A model generated the notes under the pieces. The model was not told the DNA's origin and did not search any database. It saw only the letters and a program-made list of their open reading frames with translations. This document shows, piece by piece, positions 27,351 to 37,863 of a stretch of 64,000 bases of DNA (positions are counted from its first letter, which is position 1; each line of letters begins with the position of its first letter). Source of the DNA: Brevipalpus yothersi (taxonomy: Eukaryota > Arthropoda > Arachnida > Trombidiformes > Tenuipalpidae); contig QZCP01000790.1 in NCBI GenBank assembly GCA_003956705.1, positions 1 to 64,000 of the forward strand. Reading direction: 5' to 3'. Position numbers and translations under genes: made by a program.

Positions 27351-28577
27351 ATGTCTCTCAAAGTTGGGTTCTTCACTTCTCCTTATCTCCATCTTGATGA
27401 GGATGGAAAAGTTGCTGGAGTTGCACCTTCCGTATACAAGGAATCGTTCTATTTTGTTATCGATAAATTCAATGTCACTTTTCGAGAATTGAATCCCAAG
27501 TTAGCCAGATGCTTGGGTGATGAGTGTTCATATGTAGTTAAAATACTTGGTGATGAGCTTGATTACATTACCAGCTTATTGAATTTACCAAAATTGTTCC
27601 CCAATATAACTGTTGGACCACCGTTGATTAATGTTAAGTGTTTTTTGGCAACAGCACCAAAAACCGAAATTCTGGTTCGAAATCGAAGTATCACTGCTGC
27701 TTTCAATCATATCGATCTCGCAACAATCGCGATGTTCTTCACGATATTCATGATATTGGTTATTCTTCTCCGATTGCAAAGTAATTTCAACATGTCATCA
27801 GCTCTATGGTCTTCAATGGGAATATTGTTACAAGGATCAACGGTATCATTGAATGTTTCCGGTAGATTCCTCCTACTGTATTTATTGGTTCTATGTGGTT
27901 TTGTTAGCCTATTCTTTAGTTCATCTGTTCAAACTAGTGTAGTTAGGAAGGAAAGTTTTGCCAAAGTTAACACTTTCGATGATGTTCTCAGCAAAAATCT
28001 TTCTATTGGATTCATCGCATACGATTGTGAAAATTTAATGAGACTCATTCCAAATCATCATGTGAGAAATAAGATTATGTCCAAATCAGAACCTCTTTAT
28101 GATGATCCAAATACCCCGAGAATATTTAGGAAATTTCGACGATTACGGGCCGACTATTGTTTTGTAACCAAGAGGGAAGAATTGGAAATGCTACTTTATC
28201 TGGGCTGTTCATCACCTAGGGAAGGAACTTTAACCAGAAACGAGATCTATTATTCAAACAAGCCAGCACTTTCAGAAGTGGGTCTGAACTTTTTATCACA
28301 AAAAACTCCACCAAAAATTCGTAATATTCTCATTAAGACAGCTTATAATGCTTTCGAAATGAGATTGGATACCGAACCAGTATCACCGAAACTAGCTCAA
28401 GCTATTGTTGGACCCACAAATGTGAGATGTTCCAATGAAATTTTGTCCATTGAACAAGCTGATTTTTCTCCACTCAATTCAAACTTCTTTTCGATTATCT
28501 CTCGATTATACTTTTCCGTCTTCATGGTTTCAGCTCTCGTTTTCTGGTCAGAGCTATATGCTAATAGATTCCACTGA
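27351..28577 (+). CDS. Ionotropic-receptor-like protein, array member 5
   Basis: 408 aa, one of the shortest members. Its N-terminus (LKVGFFTSPYLHLDEDGKV) is close to the first strand-loop-strand of a typical iGluR ligand domain. Other landmarks: RCLGDEC, sequons FNVT and NITVGPPL, VKCFLATAP, M1 about LATIAMFFTIFMILVILL, M3 about LLYLLVLCGFVSLFFSSSVQ, the DTLEDL-equivalent NTFDDVL, LGCSSPREG (other members have a G-N pair here), GLNFLSQKTPP, FEMRLDTEPVSPKLA and M4 about SRLYFSVFMVSALVFWSEL. It has group I features (LNPKLARC) and some group II ones (GLNF instead of GSNY), so it bridges the two groups. Single exon, no signal peptide. Confidence 0.8.
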   Translation: MSLKVGFFTSPYLHLDEDGKVAGVAPSVYKESFYFVIDKFNVTFRELNPKLARCLGDECSYVVKILGDELDYITSLLNLPKLFPNITVGPPLINVKCFLATAPKTEILVRNRSITAAFNHIDLATIAMFFTIFMILVILLRLQSNFNMSSALWSSMGILLQGSTVSLNVSGRFLLLYLLVLCGFVSLFFSSSVQTSVVRKESFAKVNTFDDVLSKNLSIGFIAYDCENLMRLIPNHHVRNKIMSKSEPLYDDPNTPRIFRKFRRLRADYCFVTKREELEMLLYLGCSSPREGTLTRNEIYYSNKPALSEVGLNFLSQKTPPKIRNILIKTAYNAFEMRLDTEPVSPKLAQAIVGPTNVRCSNEILSIEQADFSPLNSNFFSIISRLYFSVFMVSALVFWSELYANRFH

Positions 28578-29482
28578 GAATCAGCTCTCATTTATGGGGA
28601 AATCATGAACCCATTTTAACACCTAAATCGACGACTTTATCACAACCAAACAAACGATTCATCTTTATAAAAAAGGGTCAAATCAGCACCCAAAAAACTA
28701 ACCAGCAAGACGACCTGAGACAGATGATTGAAATGAAGTTGGGAAGGTCAGAGTCCTAAGATATGGCATTGCCTATCAATGAATCTTATTGATACTGAAT
28801 CAGAATACCTATGGGGCCTATTTCTCTCACAAATTTCCAATTAAACTAGACTGCTCTCTTCTTAATTATCTTAAACATAACTTATCCAAAGCTTGAATTT
28901 CAAAAGTTGATACGCAAAATCAATCTGAGCAGATCTCAAATCATCCCTTCACAAGAAAAAATCACTTTCCACATTACAGTTTCGAACATTCAGGTTCAGT
29001 TGAGGTTGGGTTGAATGGTTGATTTCTCAACAAAGAATACATCTTTGTAAAAAAGGCCTCATTTGATTGTTTCCTCGAATATTACACTGAGAAAAATTTC
29101 AATCTATTGTAGTAGTCATTGAAAAGCTTTGAATATTTGTATTCTTGAGATTTTCGAAATTTCTGCTCATATATAAAGTGATATTTGATGCAATTTTTTC
29201 TTATTGTTCCATAAAGTTCTACAAATTGAGAAAATATACATATATGTATATCAAATTTGAAAAGAAATGGGATGATAAAAATATCCTTAATCGAAATATA
29301 GTTGCATGTCTTATGGTGACATAGTCTCAATGGTAAACTGTGAGCCAAGTACGTTCATGTACGTTCATGGAGAAGATTCTCATGCTTGACAATAGAAAAG
29401 GAGAATCCATTCAAGATATGGGTCAAGTTTCTTCTAGTTGGGATCGATTCGTACTGAATTCAGAAGAATTTTGGATGGGAAG
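28578..29482. other. Spacer between array members 5 and 6
   Basis: About 0.9 kb, AT-rich, without a supported gene. A fair splice-acceptor-like motif (TTTCTTCTAG, ending at 29437) precedes an in-frame extension of member 6, so a 5' exon for that gene cannot be excluded. Confidence 0.5.
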
Positions 29483-30715
29483 ATGACCATTAAGATGTTC
29501 AAACCCCCGTTAAAACTGGGTTTTTTCAAATTTCCTTTCCTGTCCAAAGATAAACATGGTGAGCTTGTGGGATTAGCTGCTCCACATTTCAAAAGATCTT
29601 TCTATTTCATATTCAATTCATTCAATGTCACTCTGACTCAGCTATCAAGAAACGAAATACAATGTGTTTCCGATAATTGTCCAATCTTAACTCATCGTCT
29701 AGAGACAGAATTACACTATATTACTGGTCTAACGCGTTTATCGAAATTGACCCAAAACATAACTGTTGCCCCGCCATTGGCTGAAAAACAGTGTTTTCTC
29801 CTTACAGCTCCCGATAAAGAGGAACGAACTGAATTTCATGATATTATCAGTATATTCTCAGGAACTTCCATGTGGACATTTTTGGCAGCTATTCTAGTCA
29901 TTTGGTCATTGATGATGGTGATCTCATGTGTGAACCTGATCAATATTGTTGATGCTTTCTGGTTAATGACTAAAATTTTGGTTCGAAATTATTCCTGCCC
30001 ATATCAAATTATTTCCGATAAAAGCTTACTCAGCATGATACTATTCAGCAGTTTGTTGCATCTATTCTTCACTTCGTCAGTTCAAACGAATATATTGAAA
30101 AGCAAAGATTTCATCAAAATCGAATCACTGGAAGCACTTGCCAATAGAAATGGTACTCTAGCTTTTGGTGCTATAGACTGTCAGTTTCTGATTGAAGTTT
30201 CGATCAGAGATGATAATCTGAAGAAACGACTTCTATCCAAAGCCAGTGATGTGTATAATAATGATAATGTTTTCGAAGTGATGAACAATGTCAATCGAAC
30301 TAAAAGTGATGGATGCTTAATTGCAAAGAAAGAACTATTTGCTATGCTATTCCACATCAGTTGTTCTTCGATTGGTAATCAAATAATTTCCAGGAAAGAC
30401 ACTTACACCTCAAGGAAGCCCGCTTTAACTTCTATTGGATTGAATTTCATCTCAAAAAATCTTCCATTGAAAAGTAGAAAATTGTTCCAATTCGCTGCTT
30501 ACGCCGGTTTTGAGATGAGATTGATTCATGAGATTGCTTCTCCTAGACTTGCACGCAGCTTGGTTGGAGCAACTAAGCAAAGCTGTGCTGAAGAATCTCT
30601 GATCGTTGAGCAAGCTCTGTTTTCTTCTCTTAAATACAATTTTTTCATCAGTGTTTTCATTCTTTATTCAGTGGTAATCCTAATATCTGTAGCAATACTC
30701 ATCGTAGGCAGATGA
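29483..30715 (+). CDS. Ionotropic-receptor-like protein, array member 6
   Basis: First of the group II members, 410 aa from ATG 29483; a second ATG at 29495 would suit the spacing in its neighbours equally well. S1: PPLKLGFFKFPFL, FNVT, CVSDNC, NITVAPPL, KQCFLLTAP. The linker before M1 carries EFHDIISIFS, typical of group II. M1 is about WTFLAAILVIWSLMMVI, the pore segment FWLMTKILVRNY, M3 MILFSSLLHLFFTSSVQTNI, then KDFIKIESLEAL. S2 contains IDCQFL, ISCSSIGNQIIS, GLNFISKNLP, YAGFEMRL and SPRLARSLVG; M4 is about FISVFILYSVVILISVAIL. The frame stays open 15 codons upstream of the ATG to a splice-acceptor-like motif, so a 5' exon is possible. Confidence 0.8.
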   Translation: MTIKMFKPPLKLGFFKFPFLSKDKHGELVGLAAPHFKRSFYFIFNSFNVTLTQLSRNEIQCVSDNCPILTHRLETELHYITGLTRLSKLTQNITVAPPLAEKQCFLLTAPDKEERTEFHDIISIFSGTSMWTFLAAILVIWSLMMVISCVNLINIVDAFWLMTKILVRNYSCPYQIISDKSLLSMILFSSLLHLFFTSSVQTNILKSKDFIKIESLEALANRNGTLAFGAIDCQFLIEVSIRDDNLKKRLLSKASDVYNNDNVFEVMNNVNRTKSDGCLIAKKELFAMLFHISCSSIGNQIISRKDTYTSRKPALTSIGLNFISKNLPLKSRKLFQFAAYAGFEMRLIHEIASPRLARSLVGATKQSCAEESLIVEQALFSSLKYNFFISVFILYSVVILISVAILIVGR

Positions 30716-31612
30716 TACATTTCGAGAAGAGCTTATATTCAAAAATTCGAATGCGCAATTATTCTGTCATGGAATTTCATGATATTGCTCTCAAAATTCT
30801 CTCAACCAACATCAATTGTACTTCTATGGCACTAGTTGAAGCATCTTTTATTTTCAATTACTTCGGATGAGCATGGCCGATCTTAAAAAAATCTAAAGTT
30901 TATCTTATTGATCACTTTAGGAATTTTTCGAGCTTTTTCATTCTATCAAATTGATATAAGGTATAAAAACTGTCTAACTCTGAATAGCCACGAAGCTAGA
31001 AATATTTATCAGTCAGTATCACCTCTGAAGTCAAGTTTGATCATTCTGTTCACCGATTGAACTCTTTCGAGGTTTGGTTACGAGCTTCTCATTCATTTCC
31101 CAATTCGTACTTATAAAGACCAGAGTTCAGGAAAGAATTCTGAAGTGTTTTTGATATCCATCTTCCTTCATCAGATTGTTTAGTTTATCCTTTGTGATAC
31201 AATAATAATATGTCGAATATGATACTATTGTTCCTTTTATCGGGTCAAGAAGACTATAAAAATATTCTTTTATTGAGAAGGTGTTTTGATTGATTTTTTC
31301 AACAGATAGTGTACTTTAACCAGATTGAATTGGATCTGAAGAAGTTTTTCATCCACCAAACACTATTAGATAAGTATGATTCCTAGAAGACAATTTTTTG
31401 GATCATGTCTTTAATGGTTGGACAATATCATCAGGCCCTCTTGATGCCGCCATAGAGAGATTGATCAGAAAGTGAAAAACAAGATTGCACAGGGTGCAGG
31501 GAACGAAAAACAAGATATATGTCAGGATCTAACAAGTAAGAAAATTGTAAGAAAATTGAGCATTTCTGATGAAACTGTATTGTTTTACATGTGCTGACTT
31601 GTCTTGATTTGA
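30716..31612. other. Spacer between array members 6 and 7
   Basis: About 0.9 kb without a supported gene. A TATA-like TATAAAAA lies near 30961, some 650 bp before the next ATG, too far to be assigned. Confidence 0.5.
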
Positions 31613-32842
31613 ATGATGAAGCCACCGATTAGATTTGCTTTTTTTAGATTTCCTTTCATCTATAGAGACGAGCGAGGTCAATTGAGTGGCTCAGCAGTTC
31701 TTCAATTCAAGCAAGGTTTCTATTTCATATTCGAACTTTTCAACATTACATTAATCGAACTACCCTATCAAGGGATTAATTGTGATACTGATGAATGCTC
31801 CGATTTAACATATAGACTGCAAACTGATGTTGACTTCATTGCTGGATTAACACAAATATCTTCAATACCTGTGAATATTACATCAGCTCCACCATTCAGT
31901 GAGATTCAATGTTTCATAATGACTGCACCCGAAACGAAGGAGAGAACAGATTTTCATGATATTATGACCATTTTTTCGAAGAGAGATCCATGGATTAGTT
32001 TCACAACGATTTTGGTGATGCTATTTTTTATGATGTTGACCAAATTTTTGAACCAATTCACAATCCAATCTACTCTCTGGTTAACAGTGAAAATTCTTGT
32101 TCAGAATCATTGTGATAAAAAGAATGCTGTATCTCAGTCGAGTTTGTTGAATATTATAATATTCAGTGGTTTCTTGCATCTCATTTTCACCTCATCAGTT
32201 CAAACGAATATGGTGAAAAGTAAAGATTTTGTCAAAATAGATACTCTCGAAGTTCTGGTCGAGAAGAGTACCATTATCAGTTTTGCTGATATAGATTGTA
32301 ATTTTCTGGCTGGAGTGGCGACCACAGACGATATGGAGCGAAAAATTTTTGCCAAAACGGACAATCTATACACAGATTCTGACATAACGAAAGTTATGGA
32401 AAAGGTGAAGAGTGTCAGGCAAAAAGGAGGTCTGATAGGCAGAAGCGAAGTTTTCAAAATGCTATTCCATATTAGCTGCTCATCAGTTGGAAATCGAATG
32501 GTAGCCAGAAAAGAGGCTTACATGTCGGAGAAGCCTGTTTTGTCTTCGATTGGACTTAATTTCATTTCACTACGATTACCTGAGAAAGGAAGAAGAATAT
32601 TCCAGAGAGGAGCATACTCAGGTTTCGAAATGAGACTGAATTTGGAAATCGCCTCTCCACGATTAGCGCGCAGTTTAGTTGGAGAAACTGAATTGGCCTG
32701 TGCTGAAGAGATTGTGTCCAGTGAACAGATTTTCTTCACATCTCTCAAGCCAAGATTTTTCAATACCATTTACATTCTCTACTTCTCTGTAGTACTGCTA
32801 GCCTTCATTTTGATGCTCGCAGAGCAAAGTGGAATAAAGTAG
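31613..32842 (+). CDS. Ionotropic-receptor-like protein, array member 7
   Basis: 409 aa, group II. The first S1 strand is altered to IRFAFFRFPF. Other features: sequons FNIT and NITSAPPF (Phe replaces the usual Leu), NCDTDEC, IQCFIMTAP, TDFHDIMTIFS, M1 about TTILVMLFFMMLTKFL, pore segment LWLTVKILVQNH, M3 about IIIFSGFLHLIFTSSVQTNM, KDFVKIDTLEVL, ISCSSVGNRMV, GLNFISLRLP, YSGFEMRL, SPRLARSLVG and M4 about TIYILYFSVVLLAFILML. It ends eight residues after M4. A poly(A) signal is at 33054-33059. No signal peptide. Confidence 0.8.
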   Translation: MMKPPIRFAFFRFPFIYRDERGQLSGSAVLQFKQGFYFIFELFNITLIELPYQGINCDTDECSDLTYRLQTDVDFIAGLTQISSIPVNITSAPPFSEIQCFIMTAPETKERTDFHDIMTIFSKRDPWISFTTILVMLFFMMLTKFLNQFTIQSTLWLTVKILVQNHCDKKNAVSQSSLLNIIIFSGFLHLIFTSSVQTNMVKSKDFVKIDTLEVLVEKSTIISFADIDCNFLAGVATTDDMERKIFAKTDNLYTDSDITKVMEKVKSVRQKGGLIGRSEVFKMLFHISCSSVGNRMVARKEAYMSEKPVLSSIGLNFISLRLPEKGRRIFQRGAYSGFEMRLNLEIASPRLARSLVGETELACAEEIVSSEQIFFTSLKPRFFNTIYILYFSVVLLAFILMLAEQSGIK

Positions 32843-33930
32843 GATCTATCAAGAGGTGTTTGATATTTGATGGAATAGCCGAATTTTTTTCCAAACAAAC
32901 GCATAAACATTGGTCACTTTCATCATGGATGGTACATCATCTGGTCTTTCGGCCTTGAAATTTGACATAGCTAAGGGCAAATTTTCACCTAAATACAAAA
33001 CTATAGTCTGGTTTGCTAGCACTCATTTTCATCTTAATCTGAACTTTTAATCAAATAAATAATTCTCTACTGTTTTTCTGTCTATCATTCTTTTCCCCAT
33101 TCTCTTCCATCCCAGCTCAGATCATACAACATGAAATGTAGATGATTGTTGGCAGGAAATAGCATCAGTGAATCATTTTTTCTAACTTTTCTTTTTCTTT
33201 TTCTTCTCAAGGCTCAAGAAGAGATCGGCGTCATAAGAAAGAGAGAAATGAAGAAATGATGAACAAATGCCGCCAAGAGATGAGATGCTCTCAACAAGAA
33301 TTGATTTTCCATGTGACCACAGAAGATTGGGACTCGGTTTTATCCAACCAAGAATTCCCGCCCAGAATGAAATATCTTATTTTAAGATGGTAGAAGTACA
33401 TAGCCTACTTTTTGATATATGCCCATGTTGATTTGGCCAAACCACTAGAAATTTTATCCATCAAGGGAAAAATTTTATGTTTTATGTTTTCTTACATAAC
33501 TTCTTACATAACTGTAACTTCTATTTATGTTAGGTACAATTGTAAGATAGATTCATGACTAATGCTGTATGGCCAGAGAGTAAAGATTTCTCTCTCAAGA
33601 ATCCTTGATGCATCTTCCTTTATTTATAGTAAAAGTAACCTTTGAAGAAATGATCGAATTGATATATTATGCATTGAGTATTTAGTTAATCTTACAAATA
33701 TTTAAATGCTATTATAAATTCGTTTTGAATGGTAATTTTTGAATATTATAAAAGAATCAATAGGAAATGGTTTTGTTAATGGCCTCGTTGTGGAAAAAAC
33801 ATCTTCAAAAACAGAGGAGCTGATCAAATGAAACTTTGAAAGTCCTCTCAATAGTCTCAATCTGGACAAGTGGTCAAAACCCTACTGATTTTAACCTATT
33901 TAAATATGATGTAGTGCGATATTGTCCACC
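32843..33930. other. Spacer between array members 7 and 8
   Basis: About 1.1 kb. Besides the 3' end of member 7, it holds an exon-like stretch at 33212-33393 (separate entry). Confidence 0.55.
33212..33393 (+). other. Exon-like open stretch of unknown identity
   Basis: A strong pyrimidine tract ending TTCTTCTCAAG is followed by an open frame of 59 codons to TAG at 33391-33393. The peptide is charged at the start (SRRDRRHKKERNEEMM) and ends HVTTEDWDSVL...KYLILRW. Base composition is richer in GC than the flanks and the codons look coding. No matching 5' exon was found and it is unlike the receptor family. It may be a terminal exon or a decayed gene fragment inside the array. Confidence 0.3.
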
Positions 33931-35229
33931 ATGAAATTATCACTTAAGCTGGGTTTCTTTAAATTACCGTTTCGTTACAAAGATGAGAAGGGTGAATTAG
34001 CCGGCCTAGCAGCACCCTTGTTCAAAAAATCCTATTATTTCATATTCGATCTGTTCAACATTACTCTAATTGAACTACCTAAAGAGGAAACTAATTGTGC
34101 TAGCACGAGCGAATGTTCATTTCTAATCAAATATCTTCAATTCAATGTGGACTATATTGCTGGATTATCCAGATTGCCAGAATTGCCTGCAAACATCACC
34201 ACAGCTTCACCACTGAGTGATATCAATTGTTTTATATTAACTACGCCTGATAAGAAGGATCGAACGGAAATTCATGATATTATCAGCATTTTTTCGGACA
34301 CAAATCTATGGGTTACATTGGTATTGTTACCGATCATGATAACTCTATTTGTCCTAATCGTACAGTATATTAGCTCTATTATAGTAGATAAGATCTGGTT
34401 AACCATCATGATTCTACTTCGTAATCATTTTTTCACCTTCAAATCAACCACACGAACATACATTTTCAGTATAACTCTGATAAGCGGTATGATTTATATG
34501 ATTTTCGTATCATCAATCAAAACAAGCATGGTCAAAAGTGAAGATTTCATCAAAATTGATACCATGCTGGCACTGATATCGAAAAATTTTACCGTGTCTT
34601 TCGTCGGAACAGCATGTCCATTGCTGGCTTCTCAGATACAAGATGCTGATTTGAGGCAGAAACTATCTTCCAGAGAAAAAGATGTTTTCAAAAGTTCCAG
34701 TATGATGGAAACAATGTTGGAATTCAATCGAACCAGACCTTCTGGAAGTTTGATAGCAGAAAGGAATGTTTTCAACCTGTTTCTCTATCTCAGTTGCTCA
34801 TCGGTTGGAAATCAGATTATCTCAAAGAGGGAAACTTATATGTCACAAAAGTCTGTTCTCTCCTCTATTGGGCTCAATTTTCTTTCCCACAAATTATCTG
34901 AGAATGATCGAAAAGTATTCCAGATGGGTGCCTATGCGAATTTTGAAATGAGATTAGCACAAGAGATAACTTCTCCAAGATATGCTCGTGATATAATTGG
35001 TGAAAGTAAGTTAGCATGTGCTGAAGAGTCACGAGTATCAAGTCAAATCTTCTTTATTTCTCTGGGATCGAAATTTTTCAATAGCATCAATATTGTGTTT
35101 CTTTTTGGTCTACTTATATCCTTTCTGATATTTTTTGTTGAGGTAATAGTAGATTCAAGATTCTTTGTGAATAAGTTTTTGCTCAAAAGTCTCTTCATCT
35201 GGCATCCCCATGTATCACAACATACCTAG
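33931..35229 (+). CDS. Ionotropic-receptor-like protein, array member 8
   Basis: 432 aa from ATG 33931, group II. S1: LSLKLGFFKLPFRYKDEKGE, FNIT, NCASTSEC (five residues between the cysteines, not four), NITTASPL, INCFILTTP. M1 is about VTLVLLPIMITLFVLIV, the pore segment IWLTIMILLRNH, M3 about ITLISGMIYMIFVSSIKTSM (Lys replaces Gln in the SSVQT motif, shared only with member 9). The cysteine after M3 is in TACPLL rather than DCxxL. S2 has LSCSSVGNQIIS, GLNFLSHKLS, YANFEMRL and SPRYARDIIG; M4 is about SINIVFLFGLLISFLIFFV. A 28-residue tail after M4 ends WHPHVSQHT. A poly(A) signal is at 35288-35293. Confidence 0.8.
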   Translation: MKLSLKLGFFKLPFRYKDEKGELAGLAAPLFKKSYYFIFDLFNITLIELPKEETNCASTSECSFLIKYLQFNVDYIAGLSRLPELPANITTASPLSDINCFILTTPDKKDRTEIHDIISIFSDTNLWVTLVLLPIMITLFVLIVQYISSIIVDKIWLTIMILLRNHFFTFKSTTRTYIFSITLISGMIYMIFVSSIKTSMVKSEDFIKIDTMLALISKNFTVSFVGTACPLLASQIQDADLRQKLSSREKDVFKSSSMMETMLEFNRTRPSGSLIAERNVFNLFLYLSCSSVGNQIISKRETYMSQKSVLSSIGLNFLSHKLSENDRKVFQMGAYANFEMRLAQEITSPRYARDIIGESKLACAEESRVSSQIFFISLGSKFFNSINIVFLFGLLISFLIFFVEVIVDSRFFVNKFLLKSLFIWHPHVSQHT

Positions 35230-35663
35230 ATTTGAGTATAAGCTGTTCTTCTGAAATTGCTATACTACAAAAATCTCCAATCTGCATAATAAACAATTTG
35301 AAAAAACCTATCAAATCATTCCGAAATATCATAAAAACATTAATAGAATGAAAAAAAGTTTTACGAATAAGGTCAAAAATGCATATTATTGATCTAGCTG
35401 GTTGAGCAGCCAGCTTGTATCTTTTATTTCCTTAAGATATGAATAATAGGGATTGCCAAGCATTCTATGGATTTGAATGGATCAATAAAATACATCGAGA
35501 AAGTGGTCGAGAAAAATCATGCAGAATAGAAACGATAGGATATCCAGTCATTCGAAATCATAAAATAGAATATTCCTATCTCAGATTTGTAGAGAGTATA
35601 AAAATGTCCTAAAGTATAGATGAATTGATGGATAATGTGTGCCCAGAATATAAGTGACCAGAA
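35230..35663. other. Spacer between array members 8 and 9
   Basis: The shortest spacer of the array (434 bp): 3' UTR of member 8 with its poly(A) signal, then the promoter of member 9 with a TATA-like element. Confidence 0.65.
35597..35604 (+). promoter_or_regulatory. TATA-like element before member 9
   Basis: TATAAAAA placed 60 bp before the ATG at 35664. With normal TATA-to-start spacing transcription would begin about 30 bp before the ATG, leaving no room for an upstream signal-peptide exon. Confidence 0.45.
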
Positions 35664-36911
35664 ATGACCCCACCTTTAAAACTAGGTTTCTTTTCGTTTC
35701 CATATCGATATAAGGATGAAAAGGGCCGATTAGCTGGCCTAGCGGCCCCACTTTTCACGAAACTCTATTATTTCATTTTTGATCTGTTCAATATAACTCT
35801 AATTGAATTTCGAAGACAAGATATTGATTGTGCTACTAATGAGTGTCCATTTCTAATTAATCATTTACAATCGGATGTTGATTTTATAGCTGGACTATCA
35901 AGCTTACCCAGATTACCAGGCAATATTACAACTGCTCCACCGTTGAGCGAATATCAGTGTTTTCTACTCACCACACCGGAAATGAGAGATCGGACAGAAT
36001 TCCATGATATTATTAGTATTTTCTCAGAAATTAATGTATGGATAGTTCTAGCCTCCATGCTGGTCATCATACTTTTGCTTATTTTGATTGCAAGACATCG
36101 TGGTCTTAGCATTATTGATGCACTTTGGATGACAACAATGATTTTACTTCGAAATCATATTTCAACATCAAAAACAACCGGGAAAATGAGTACTTTCAGT
36201 ATGGTACTGATTGCTGGTATAATATATTCAGCTTTCACATCATCAATCAAGACCAATATGGTTAAAAGTGAGGATTTTCTCAAAATCAATACCCTTCAGG
36301 CACTTGTTGAGAAGAACTTTTCGGTATCATTTGCCGAAGAAGATTGCCAATTTCTTGCATCACAAATTCATGATACCGACTTGAAACGTAAACTTCTATC
36401 GAAACAAGATGACCTTTATGAAAGTTCTGATGTGATGAAAACGATGAAAGATTTCAATGAGACTAGACCCAGAGGAAGTTTGATAGGCAAAAAGGAGGCT
36501 TTCAATGTGCTATTTTACTTCAGCTGCTCATCTATTGGGAACCAGATAATTTCCAAAAAAGAAACTTATATGTCCTCTAAGCCAGTTCTGTCCTCAATTG
36601 GGCTCAATTTTCTATCGGGAAATACGGGTGAAGAAATTCGAAAAATTTTCCAAAAGGGTGCCTATGGTAGCTTTGAAATGAGGCTTGCCCAAGAGGTAAC
36701 TTCCCCCAGGTTTGTTAGCAGTTTGATTGGTGAAACCAAATTATCTTGTGCTGAGGAGACCCTGGCTGCTGAGCAAATTTTTTCCACCTCTTTGAGAACT
36801 CAATTCTTCACAAGTATCAGTGCTCTATTCATTCTTGGTATACCTTTATCTATTGCCATATTTTTAGCTGAAATAAAGTTCAAGTTATCCAAGAACCTGA
36901 TACTATGCTAA
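35664..36911 (+). CDS. Ionotropic-receptor-like protein, array member 9
   Basis: 415 aa, a good reference for the family. S1 5-110 (LKLGFFSFPYRYKDEKG, sequon FNIT at 43, C56 and C61, sequon NITT at 87, C99); linker TEFHDIISIFS; M1 125-143; pore segment 152-163 (DALWMTTMILLR); M3 177-196; M3-S2 junction SSIKTNMVKSEDF; S2 197-380 with C228, C288 (FSCSSIGNQ), GLNFLSGN, YGSFEMRL and C362; M4 382-402. The C-terminus is short and basic. Closest to member 8, its immediate neighbour. By analogy with iGluRs it should be one subunit of a tetrameric cation channel with S1 and S2 outside; the canonical glutamate-binding residues are not recognisable. Confidence 0.84.
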   Translation: MTPPLKLGFFSFPYRYKDEKGRLAGLAAPLFTKLYYFIFDLFNITLIEFRRQDIDCATNECPFLINHLQSDVDFIAGLSSLPRLPGNITTAPPLSEYQCFLLTTPEMRDRTEFHDIISIFSEINVWIVLASMLVIILLLILIARHRGLSIIDALWMTTMILLRNHISTSKTTGKMSTFSMVLIAGIIYSAFTSSIKTNMVKSEDFLKINTLQALVEKNFSVSFAEEDCQFLASQIHDTDLKRKLLSKQDDLYESSDVMKTMKDFNETRPRGSLIGKKEAFNVLFYFSCSSIGNQIISKKETYMSSKPVLSSIGLNFLSGNTGEEIRKIFQKGAYGSFEMRLAQEVTSPRFVSSLIGETKLSCAEETLAAEQIFSTSLRTQFFTSISALFILGIPLSIAIFLAEIKFKLSKNLILC

Positions 36912-37863
36912 TCTGTAGAGAAAAATTTCGTCAAGCGTCTTGAATTCAAATTTAATTGAATTTTTGGGCCGAATCCGTCTTTTCAGCGCTCTTCCTCTCA
37001 CCAGAACTTATCAAATTTGAATAGAAGTGGCAGTTAAGGTACCCAATTGAAGCCTTTCTGGTGTATTTCTAATGAACAAAACAAGTTTCAGATGATGAAA
37101 ACTCACTTCATTCTTCAATATCTTACCCGAAGCTACGCTTAAGATGCTGTGAGTGTCTTAAAATTATATTTTGTGGAATCTCATATCACTTCATGTACCA
37201 TTAAAAAGCCTTATGTTTACTGTATTGTACCCTTTATTTTCTGTGTTGTCAAATTCAATTTATTTTCTACGATATTGAAAATTGTTTTTCTCGATTCAAA
37301 GTATACAACCTCGAGATTGAAATTGAATCGATCAAAGGTCTTATGATCAAGGTGAGGAACAGAAGAATACAATACGATGAATGTCTTTTCAATTCTTGGA
37401 AGCACGTGAAAGGATTCGGAATGATTCAAGAAATAGAAAAATATGGAAACAGCTAGATCAAATAATATGGACTGATCTAAATAGTATAGAGAAACTTTCA
37501 CCACTGAATCTGTAGGATGGTTTCTAGGAGAAAATTTTCGAAACTCTTTGAAAACAAATCGAAACTTTCCTCTAGATCTCTCAACTGATGAGTTCACTCT
37601 TGACCTTACATCGATATTATACCATACAATACAGTACAATTCGGTCAATATACAATGTAATAATTGGTAATGTATAATGTATTGAGCTGAAAAGCGCTGA
37701 AACCTGGCCTAAGCTGAGAGTTTATTGCTTCCAGTATTGATTTATATTTTTGAAAATGACATGAGATGGTAGAAAATGAGAGAAATTGATTTCATTGCCA
37801 TTCCTTTGATGCCAAGATGATAAAAATCCTATAAACAATATCTGCCCACTGAACTAAAGAATC
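36912..37863. other. Spacer between array members 9 and 10
   Basis: No gene. A stretch at about 37180-37385 resembles 39370-39580 downstream of member 10, so the duplicated unit included 3' flank. A TATA-like motif lies at the right end. Confidence 0.6.
37830..37835 (+). promoter_or_regulatory. TATA-like element before member 10
   Basis: TATAAA 34 bp upstream of the ATG at 37864, near the expected position if the leader is extremely short. Confidence 0.35.

Noticed and set aside
32200..32769. Minus-strand open frames inside receptor member 7
   Set aside because: Shadows of the receptor coding strand; low-quality composition and no motif.
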